Source of the DNA: Actinomycetota bacterium
GTDB taxonomy: Bacteria > Actinomycetota > Nitriliruptoria > Euzebyales > Egibacteraceae
Assembly: GCA_019347785.1 (NCBI GenBank)
Contig: JAHWKQ010000050.1
Location: forward strand, 1 to 11,589
Reading direction: 5' to 3'
Length of the DNA: 11,589 bases
The position numbers and the translations under genes were made by a program. Positions 5,987-11,589 of the stretch are shown in pieces. Under the pieces are notes generated by a model. It made no database searches and was not told the DNA's origin. It saw only the letters and a list, made by a program, of their open reading frames with translations. How positions within the stretch are numbered: the stretch's first letter is position 1; each line of letters starts with the position of its first letter.

Positions 5987-6973
5987 TCAGCCGGCCCCCC
6001 GCTCGTCCCCGGCGAGCAGGGCCCGGGCCCGGGCCACGTCGCCGCGGATCCAGGCGACCAGCTCCTCGGGCCGGGCGAAGCGGCGCTCCTCGCGGATGCG
6101 GTGGCGGAAGTCGACGCCCGCCGAGGCGCCGTACAGGTCGCCGCGGAAGTCCAGAAGGAACGACTCGACCCGGAGGTCCTGGCCCCCGAACGTGGGGTTC
6201 ACGCCGACGCTGGTGACGCAGCGGTGCGCCCGGGCGTCCTGGGTGTGGAACAGGCCCGCGTAGATGCCGCGCGCGGGCACGGCGACCCGGCGGCTGACCT
6301 GCAGGTTGGCGGTCGGGAACCCCAGCGTCTCGCCGCGGCGGTCGCCACGGACGACGACGCCCTCGACCAGGTAGGGTCGCCCCAGCAGCCGCGCGGCCCG
6401 GCGCACGTCGCCGCTCTCGACGGCGGCGCGGACCTCGGTGGAGGAGATGACGACGCCGTCGAGCTCCCGCAGCGTGACACCCTCCGCCTCGAAGCCGCGG
6501 ACGGCCCCGAGCTCGTGCAGCGTGGCGACGTCGCCGGCCGCCTTGTGGCCGAAGCGGAAGTTGGCCCCCACCACGACGCGGCGGGCGCCCAGGGATCCGA
6601 GCACACGGTCGACGAAGCCCGCCGGGGACAGGTGCCGCAGCTCGTCGTCGAACGACAGGACGACCACCAGGTCCACGCCGCAGGCTGCCAGGGTCGCGGC
6701 GCGCCTGGCCAGCGTCATCAGCAGTCGTGGCTGGCTGCCGGGCCTGACCACCTCCATCGGATGGCGGTCGAAGGTGACGACGACGCTGCGGATCCCGCCC
6801 TCCGCGGCGGCGCGCGCGGCGCGATCGATGATGGCGCGGTGGCCCAGGTGGACGCCGTCGAAGAAGCCGATCGCCACGACCGAGGGAGCCGGCGCCACGC
6901 CCTCGGTGCCCGTGACGACCGGGGCCGGCTCCGACCGGGCCGGCGGCGCGGGGCGGTGCCCGGGCTCAGCCAT
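5987..6973 (-). CDS. ribF: Bifunctional riboflavin kinase / FAD synthetase
   Basis: Encodes 328 residues. RibF phosphorylates riboflavin to FMN and adenylylates FMN to FAD in the cytosol. The N-terminal adenylyltransferase domain has IGFFDGVHLGH (35-45), VTFDRHPMEVVRP (66-78), GANFRFGHKAAGD (136-148) and ISSTEVR (176-182). The C-terminal flavokinase domain has GRPY (198-201), GDRRGETLGFPTANL (210-224), PARGIYAG (233-240), SVGVNPTFGG (255-264) and VESFLLDFRGDLYG (269-282). About 30 Pro/Ala-rich residues precede the core, unlike the usual short structured lead-in; a later GTG could be the true start. The ATG overlaps the end of truB by 8 nt without a strong Shine-Dalgarno, so coupling is likely. 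A 178-nt gap separates the stop from rpsO. Identification is secure. Confidence 0.97.
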   Translation of the reverse strand: MAEPGHRPAPPARSEPAPVVTGTEGVAPAPSVVAIGFFDGVHLGHRAIIDRAARAAAEGGIRSVVVTFDRHPMEVVRPGSQPRLLMTLARRAATLAACGVDLVVVLSFDDELRHLSPAGFVDRVLGSLGARRVVVGANFRFGHKAAGDVATLHELGAVRGFEAEGVTLRELDGVVISSTEVRAAVESGDVRRAARLLGRPYLVEGVVVRGDRRGETLGFPTANLQVSRRVAVPARGIYAGLFHTQDARAHRCVTSVGVNPTFGGQDLRVESFLLDFRGDLYGASAGVDFRHRIREERRFARPEELVAWIRGDVARARALLAGDERGAG

Positions 6974-7868
6974 TCCGCTCGACGGGGGCGAAGACCGCCA
7001 GCGGTCGCGCGGCCGAGTCACGGTCCTGGACCATGGCCACCAGCCGGCCGCCGGCGTCGACGGCCGCGACCGGCCCGCGATGCCCGGTGGGCGCGAGCGG
7101 TCGGCCGACGCCGAGCGCTCGCGCCCCGGCGTCATCGACCGTGACCGTCGGGTAGTCCGCGACCGCCTCGGCCATGGGCAGCAGGGCTGACCGCAGCTCG
7201 CCGTGGGCGCCCAGGGCCTCGACCTCCTCCAGGGCCCGTGCCCGGTCCAGCGAGAAGCGGCCCGAGGCCAGCCGTCGCAGGCCCACCAGGTGGGCGCCGA
7301 CGCCCAGCCGCTCCCCCACGTCCGCGGCGAGCGCACGCACGTAGGTGCCCGCCGAGCAGGTGACGAGCAGCGTCGCCTCGGCGTGCGGCCCCGGCTCGAA
7401 GTCCTCCAGCACGAGGTGGGCGATCGTGACCGTGCGGGCGGGGCGGGCCACCTCCTCGCCGCGCCGGGCCCTGGCGTACAACCGCTCGCCGTCGACCTTG
7501 ACCGCGCTGACCATCGGCGGGACCTGCGTGATCGCCCCGACGAAGCCCTGCAGCGTCTCGCACAGCGCCTGCTCGTCGACCCCCGACGCGTCGTGTCGGG
7601 ACACCACCGCGCCGGACGCGTCGAGGGTCGTCGTGGTCACGCCCAGCCGGACCCGCGCCTCGTACGTCTTGGTCGAGGCCTGCAGGTAGGACGCGAGCCG
7701 CGTCGCCCGTCCCAGGCACACGACGAGCACGCCGGTCGCGTCGGGGTCGAGCGTGCCGGCGTGGCCCACCCTGCGCTGCCCCGCCGCGCGCCGCACCCGG
7801 GCGACGACGTCGTGGGACGTCATGCCCGGCGGCTTGTCCACGACCAGCACGCCGTCCATGCGCGTCAC
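6966..7868 (-). CDS. truB: tRNA pseudouridine(55) synthase
   Basis: Encodes 300 residues. TruB converts U55 in the T-loop of tRNAs to pseudouridine. The catalytic motif GHAGTLDPDATGVLVV (35-50) carries the nucleophile D41. Further family motifs are KTYEARVRLGVTTTTLDASG (67-86), QVPPMVSAVKVDGERLY (115-131) and CSAGTYVRALAADVGERLG (171-189). A PUA-like TruB C-terminal domain closes the protein (about 245-295). The GTG chosen shares GTGA with the stop of the DHH phosphoesterase gene, the same junction seen twice elsewhere in this cluster. An ATG three codons later (7857-7859) would give MDGVLVVDKPPG, which is also family-like, and neither has a clear Shine-Dalgarno. The gene overlaps ribF by 8 nt. 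The identity is certain; the start is uncertain by 9 nt. Confidence 0.96.
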   Translation of the reverse strand: MTRMDGVLVVDKPPGMTSHDVVARVRRAAGQRRVGHAGTLDPDATGVLVVCLGRATRLASYLQASTKTYEARVRLGVTTTTLDASGAVVSRHDASGVDEQALCETLQGFVGAITQVPPMVSAVKVDGERLYARARRGEEVARPARTVTIAHLVLEDFEPGPHAEATLLVTCSAGTYVRALAADVGERLGVGAHLVGLRRLASGRFSLDRARALEEVEALGAHGELRSALLPMAEAVADYPTVTVDDAGARALGVGRPLAPTGHRGPVAAVDAGGRLVAMVQDRDSAARPLAVFAPVERNG

Positions 7869-8968
7869 GCCCGCCCGGACCCGGCGCGCTCCGCCGGGGG
7901 CCCGGGGGCCGCCCGCCGCGGCCCGGCCGCGGGTGTCAGACCGTCGAGCACCCGGCGCACCCGGTGGACGACGCCCTCCACGGGACCCTCGTCGGTGAAG
8001 CCCGCGGCGAAGGCGTGGCCGCCGCCGCCGAGGCGGGCGGCCACGTCGCCGACGTTGACGCCGCCACGGCTGCGCAGGGACACCTTCCACGAGCCCCCGG
8101 GGCATTCCTTGGCGACCAGAGTGACCTCGGCCACCTCCACCGCGCGAAGGACGTCGTTCAAGCCCTCGGTCTCCTGCGCCGCGATCCCGCACTCGTCCAG
8201 GTCGCGCTGGAGCACTGCGGTCCACGCGAGCCCGACCGAGGGCACGAGGGTCGCCCGATCCAGGACGCGCGACAGCACCTTGACGTACCCGAAGCTGTGC
8301 GTCTCCCATACCTGGCGGTTGATGCGCGAGGCGTCGAGGCCGTGCGACAGCAGGCGGGCCCCCAGGCGCATGACCTCCGGCGTGGTGCTGGAGTGCTGGA
8401 AGCGCCCGGTATCCGTGACGAGGCCGACGTAGAGGCACTCGGCCATGGCCGCGTCCAGCCTGCCGCCCATGCGCCCCACGAGCTCGTCGACCAGCACGGC
8501 GGTGGCCGCCGCGGCCGGGTCGACCAGGCGCACGTCCCCGAAGGCGTCGCCGCACTCGTGGTGGTCCAGCACGACCACGGTGCGCGCGGCCCGGGCCGCG
8601 CGTCCCAGGGAGCCGAGCCGCTGCGGCGTGCCCGTGTCCAGGCAGACGAGCACCTCCGGCGCGGCCGGGAACTCCGCCACGGGCATCAGCGCGTCCAGGC
8701 CCGGCAGGAAGGTGTACTGCGGGGGCACCGTCAGCGTCCCCGCGCCGCCGTCCCCGCGGGCGGTCGTCACCCGCCCGAGCGGCGCGGGCTCTCCGGCGGC
8801 GCCCCACGAGGCGGCCGTGGCCACGCCCCGGCCGTCCAGGAAGCGCCGCAGCGCGAGCAGCGAGCCCAGCGCGTCGCCGTCGGGGTCGACGTGGCACGCC
8901 AGCGCAACCTCGGCCGACGACGTCAGCACGGCGACGGCGCGAGCCCACTCAGCCTCGGGGATGGTCAT
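7865..8968 (-). CDS. nrnA: DHH/DHHA1 phosphoesterase, NrnA-type oligoribonuclease / pAp or cyclic-dinucleotide phosphatase
   Basis: Encodes 367 residues. Proteins of this type hydrolyse nanoRNAs, pAp or linear and cyclic dinucleotides using two metal ions. The DHH domain has HVDPDGDALGS (26-36), LDTGTPQ (110-116), the name motif LDHHECGD (134-141) and YVGLVTDTGRF (180-190), giving the metal ligands H26, D28/D30, D111, H136/H137 and D186. The DHHA1 domain carries GGGGHAFAAGF (314-324). The final 20 or so residues are a Pro/Ala/Arg tail. The ATG lies inside the 3' end of rbfA (20-nt overlap) and has GGAGG 8 nt upstream, so it has its own ribosome site. Placement between rbfA and truB matches mycobacteria, where this protein processes cyclic-di-AMP products and nanoRNA. 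The family is certain; the exact substrate is not. Confidence 0.92.
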   Translation of the reverse strand: MTIPEAEWARAVAVLTSSAEVALACHVDPDGDALGSLLALRRFLDGRGVATAASWGAAGEPAPLGRVTTARGDGGAGTLTVPPQYTFLPGLDALMPVAEFPAAPEVLVCLDTGTPQRLGSLGRAARAARTVVVLDHHECGDAFGDVRLVDPAAAATAVLVDELVGRMGGRLDAAMAECLYVGLVTDTGRFQHSSTTPEVMRLGARLLSHGLDASRINRQVWETHSFGYVKVLSRVLDRATLVPSVGLAWTAVLQRDLDECGIAAQETEGLNDVLRAVEVAEVTLVAKECPGGSWKVSLRSRGGVNVGDVAARLGGGGHAFAAGFTDEGPVEGVVHRVRRVLDGLTPAAGPRRAAPGPPAERAGSGRA

Positions 8969-9323
8969 CCGGGTCGCCTCCCCCCGGCCGCGTCTCGCCA
9001 CGCAGCAGGGACTCGATGCGCCGGCCGTGCTCCGGCACCGGGTCGTGCGTGAACACCAGCTCCGGCACGCGCCGCAGCCGCTGCCTGGCCCCGAGCTCCC
9101 GCCGGAGCAGGGGCGCGGCGCTGCGCAGGCCCGCCGCCGTCCGCGCGCGGGCCTCCGGGTCGTCGGGCAGGACCGTGTAGAACACCTCCGCCCGGGCGAG
9201 ATCCGGGCTGGTGCGCACGTCGGTCAGCGTGACGAAGCCGACCCGCGGGTCCTTCAGGTCCGCGAGCGCGCCGGCGAGGACCTGCTTGACGGCCTCGTTG
9301 ACACGGCGAATGCGCTGGCTCAC
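8949..9323 (-). CDS. rbfA: 30S ribosome-binding factor A
   Basis: Encodes 124 residues, normal for the family. RbfA binds immature 30S subunits, helps 16S rRNA 5'-end maturation and supports growth in the cold. It has the single KH-like fold pattern: RVNEAVKQVLAGALADLKDP (7-26), GFVTLTDVRTSPDLARAEVF (29-48) and RRVPELVFTHDPVPEHGRRI (84-103). The C-terminus is a short Gly/Asp-rich tail. The start is GTG, with GGGAG 6 nt upstream (9330-9334). The gene sits 19 nt after the DUF503 gene and its 3' end overlaps the DHH phosphoesterase by 20 nt. Placement just after infB and the DUF503 gene is the standard bacterial arrangement. Identification is secure. Confidence 0.96.
   Translation of the reverse strand: MSQRIRRVNEAVKQVLAGALADLKDPRVGFVTLTDVRTSPDLARAEVFYTVLPDDPEARARTAAGLRSAAPLLRRELGARQRLRRVPELVFTHDPVPEHGRRIESLLRGETRPGGGDPDDHPRG
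8977..8981 (-). promoter_or_regulatory. Shine-Dalgarno of the DHH phosphoesterase gene (GGAGG)
   Basis: GGAGG on the minus strand lies 8 nt before the ATG at 8968 and inside the rbfA coding region. It settles the start despite the 20-nt overlap with rbfA and shows independent initiation at this junction. Confidence 0.75.
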
Positions 9324-9342
9324 CGGGGTCTCCCGCCCGCGC

Positions 9343-9636
9343 TCAGCGCTCCGGCGCGTGCAGGTCGACGGCGACCGCGATGATCTCCACCCGCGGCTCG
9401 CGCGACACGACGCGCTCGACCTGCTGGGCGACCCTGCGCGCCCCGGAGTGCGTGCCGCTCACGACGGCGACGCCCAGGGCGGCCCGCTGCCACAGGTCCT
9501 GGTGGGCGACCTCGGCCACCGAGCAGTTGAGCTCCCGGCGCAGCCTCGCGATGAGCGACTTGACGACGGCACGCTTGGCCTTGAGCGACGTGCACGCGGG
9601 CACGTGCAGGTCCAGGTCGATGAGGGCGGCGACCAT
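9343..9636 (-). CDS. ylxP: DUF503 family protein (YlxP-like)
   Basis: Encodes 97 residues, normal for the family. The sequence shows the DUF503 pattern: MVAALIDLDLHVPACTSLKAKR at the start, then RLRRELNCSVAEVAHQDLWQ and RAALGVAVVSG. The fold is a small ferredoxin-like domain. The molecular role is not firmly established; constant linkage to infB and rbfA suggests a part in ribosome assembly or translation, which is inference from context. The ATG is 3 nt after the infB stop (TGA-CAG-ATG), so translation is probably coupled to infB. rbfA begins 19 nt downstream. Confidence 0.92.
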   Translation of the reverse strand: MVAALIDLDLHVPACTSLKAKRAVVKSLIARLRRELNCSVAEVAHQDLWQRAALGVAVVSGTHSGARRVAQQVERVVSREPRVEIIAVAVDLHAPER

Positions 9637-9639
9637 CTG

Positions 9640-11589
9640 TCAGGTGCGCGCCACCTCGCGCTGCTCGTACGCCTCGAACTCGTCGCCCCGCTTGACGTCG
9701 GCGAAGCGGTCAAGGCCCACGCCGCACTCGTAGCCGGTGGTCACCTCCGTCACGTCCTCCTTGAACCGGCGCAGCGACGCGATGTGGTCGTCGGCGACGA
9801 CGACGCCGTCACGGATCACGCGGACGGCCGCGTTGCGCCGCAGGTCCCCGTCGGTGACGTAGCACCCGAAGACGGGGCCGACGCGGGGGACGCGGAAGAT
9901 CTCGCGGACCTGCGCCCGGCCCACGACGGCCTCGGCGTACTCGGGGGCCAGCAGTCCCTTGACGGCCGCCTCGATGTCCTCCACGGCCTGGTAGATCACG
10001 GAGTAGGAGCGGAGGTCGACGCCGGACTCGTCGATCGCCACCCGCGCGTTGGCCTCGGGGCGGACGTTGAACGCGAGGATGATGGCGTCGGAGGCCTGCG
10101 CCAGGCTCACGTCGTTCTCGGTCACCGCGCCCACGCCCTGGTGCACGATGCGCACCTTGACCTCGGGCAGCTCGAGCTTGGCCACGGCGTCGGCGAGCGC
10201 CTCGACCGAGCCCGCCACGTCGCCCTTGACGATGAGGTTGAGCGTCTGCAGCGCACCCTCGGCGATCGCGCCGGACAGGTCCTCCAGCGACAGCGTCCGC
10301 CGGCTCGCCAGCTCCATCCGGCGCTGCCGCGCCTGCCGGTCCGAGGCGACCGACCGGGCCGTGCGCTCGTCGGCGACGACCCTGAACTCGTCACCCGCGT
10401 CGGGCAGGTCGTTCCAGCCGAGCACCTGCACGGGCGTGGACGGGCCGGCCTGTGACACCGACTCGCCACGCTCGTCGAACATGGCCCGCACCTTGCAGTC
10501 GGCGACGCCGGCCACGAGGTTGTCCCCCACCCGCAGCGTCCCCCGCTGGACCAGCACCGTCGCGACGCTTCCGCGGCCACGCTCGAGCTGGGACTCGATG
10601 ACGGCGCCGCGCGCCGGCCGGTCCGGGTTCGCGGCGAGCTCGCCGACGTCGGCCTGCAGCAGCACCATCTCCAGCAGCTCGTCGATGTTCTGGCCGGTCT
10701 TGGCCGAGACGTCGACCATGGTCGTCTGCCCGCCGAACTCCTCGGCGACGAGCCCGTGCTCGGTCAGCTGGGTGCGGACCCGGTTGGGGTCGGCGCCGTC
10801 CACGTCGATCTTGTTGACCGCGACGATGATCGGCACCTCGGCCGCCCGGATGTGGTTGAGGGCCTCCACGGTCTGTGGCATGACGCCGTCGTTGGCCGCG
10901 ACCACGAGCACCGCCACGTCGGTGACGCGCGCGCCCCGCGCCCGCATCTGCGTGAAGGCCTCGTGACCCGGCGTGTCGATGAAGGTGATCGCGCGGCCGT
11001 CCTTGGCCACGCGGTAGGCACCGATGTGCTGGGTGATGCCGCCCGCCTCGGCGCTGACGACGTCAGCCTGGCGGATGCGGTCCAGCAGCAGGGTCTTGCC
11101 GTGGTCCACGTGGCCCATCACCGTGACGACGGGCGCCCGCGGCCGCAGGTCATCGAGACGGTCCTGCGGCTCGGGGCCGAACTCCAGGTCCTCGGGTGTG
11201 ACGAAGTTGACCTGGGCGCCGAGCTCGCCGGCGACGACCTCGATCAGGTCCCGGGACATCGACTGGGTGACGGTGATCATCTCGCCCAGGCCGAACAGCA
11301 GCCGCACGATGTCGGTGGGGCTGACCCCGATCGCCTTGGCGAACTCCCCCACCGTGACCCCGGGCACGACGTCGACGGGGCCCTCGACCGTGGCCTGCAC
11401 CGGCCCGGCACGCCGGCCGCGTGGCTGCGCCTCCGCCTCGAACTGCTCCTGCAGCGTCGGCTCCTTGCGCCGCCTGCCCTTCTTGGGCTTCTTCCCCGCG
11501 GGCGCGCTCGGCCGCTTCGCCGGACGGCCGGGCGCGCCTGGGGGGGGTCCCTCCCGTCCGGGTGGGGCGCCGCCGGGCCTGCCCGGCCG
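9640..11589 (-). CDS. infB: Translation initiation factor IF-2, 5' end outside window
   Basis: Partial gene: 649 codons are visible and the frame is open at the right edge. IF-2 is the GTPase that places initiator fMet-tRNA on the 30S subunit and promotes subunit joining. An internal ATG at 11398-11400 is not the start, because the upstream frame continues in typical IF-2 sequence: a Gly/Pro/Arg-rich region, a basic KKPKKGRRRK stretch and LQEQFEAEAQ. Next come the IF2-N module (VGEFAKAIGVSPTDIVRLLF), then the G domain with GHVDHGKT (11092-11115), GGITQHIGAY, DTPGHE, NKID and SAKTG. Domain II has ESQLERGRGSVATVLVQRG; domain III has LNLIVKGDVAGSVEAL; the C2 domain near the end has FRVPRVGPVFGCYVTDG and GYECGVGLDRFADVKRGDEF. 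The stop lies 3 nt before the DUF503 gene. Identification is certain. Confidence 0.98.
   Translation of the reverse strand, partial: RPGRPGGAPPGREGPPPGAPGRPAKRPSAPAGKKPKKGRRRKEPTLQEQFEAEAQPRGRRAGPVQATVEGPVDVVPGVTVGEFAKAIGVSPTDIVRLLFGLGEMITVTQSMSRDLIEVVAGELGAQVNFVTPEDLEFGPEPQDRLDDLRPRAPVVTVMGHVDHGKTLLLDRIRQADVVSAEAGGITQHIGAYRVAKDGRAITFIDTPGHEAFTQMRARGARVTDVAVLVVAANDGVMPQTVEALNHIRAAEVPIIVAVNKIDVDGADPNRVRTQLTEHGLVAEEFGGQTTMVDVSAKTGQNIDELLEMVLLQADVGELAANPDRPARGAVIESQLERGRGSVATVLVQRGTLRVGDNLVAGVADCKVRAMFDERGESVSQAGPSTPVQVLGWNDLPDAGDEFRVVADERTARSVASDRQARQRRMELASRRTLSLEDLSGAIAEGALQTLNLIVKGDVAGSVEALADAVAKLELPEVKVRIVHQGVGAVTENDVSLAQASDAIILAFNVRPEANARVAIDESGVDLRSYSVIYQAVEDIEAAVKGLLAPEYAEAVVGRAQVREIFRVPRVGPVFGCYVTDGDLRRNAAVRVIRDGVVVADDHIASLRRFKEDVTEVTTGYECGVGLDRFADVKRGDEFEAYEQREVART

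Noticed and set aside
7203..9052. Long plus-strand open frames opposite truB, the DHH gene and rbfA
   Set aside because: Their translations lack domains and are of skewed composition. The minus-strand genes carry complete catalytic motifs.
11398..11400. This ATG as the start of infB
   Set aside because: The frame upstream remains open to the window edge and encodes the Gly/Pro and basic regions typical of actinobacterial IF-2, so the start lies outside the window.
1..11589. Mobile elements, CRISPR arrays, toxin-antitoxin or defence genes
   Set aside because: No transposase, integrase, regular repeat-spacer array or small toxin-like pair was seen; the region is a continuous housekeeping gene cluster with uniform composition.

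Overview
The window is a very GC-rich stretch in which every gene lies on the minus strand, so transcription runs from high to low coordinates. In transcription order it holds infB (5' end outside the window), a ylxP-type DUF503 gene, rbfA, a DHH/DHHA1 phosphoesterase of the NrnA type, truB, ribF, rpsO, pnp, an M16 zinc peptidase, dapB and a thyX-like gene (3' end outside the window). This infB-rbfA-truB-ribF-rpsO-pnp-M16-dapB-thyX order is the conserved actinobacterial one. With the GC content, the frequent GTG starts and the sequence details, it points to an actinobacterium. The divergent, probably long-form ThyX homologue suggests a deep-branching lineage rather than Streptomyces or Mycobacterium, but that is inference.

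Layout. Positions 8949-11589 hold the translation-initiation and ribosome-maturation end (IF2, YlxP, RbfA). Positions 5987-8968 hold the DHH phosphoesterase, TruB and RibF, packed with overlaps of 20, 4 and 8 nt. A 178-nt gap with a possible promoter and leader structures precedes rpsO. A 210-nt gap full of inverted repeats separates rpsO from pnp and ends in a perfect 20-nt palindrome that touches the pnp Shine-Dalgarno. After pnp, the M16 peptidase and dapB are joined by 4-nt GTGA overlaps, and the thyX-like gene starts 2 nt after the dapB stop.

How the genes work together. IF2, RbfA, S15 and TruB serve translation initiation, 30S maturation and tRNA modification. PNPase and the DHH protein degrade RNA and small (oligo)nucleotides. 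RibF makes FMN and FAD, DapB supplies diaminopimelate and lysine, and the ThyX-like protein belongs to a flavin-dependent dTMP synthase family. No mobile element, CRISPR array, tRNA or rRNA was seen. No gene-free stretch exceeds about 210 nt.

I found no new multi-gene system; this is core chromosome. The points worth a second look are the ThyX-like protein, whose RHR flavin motif reads RGR; the structured rpsO-pnp intergenic region; and the rpsO start codon and leader.
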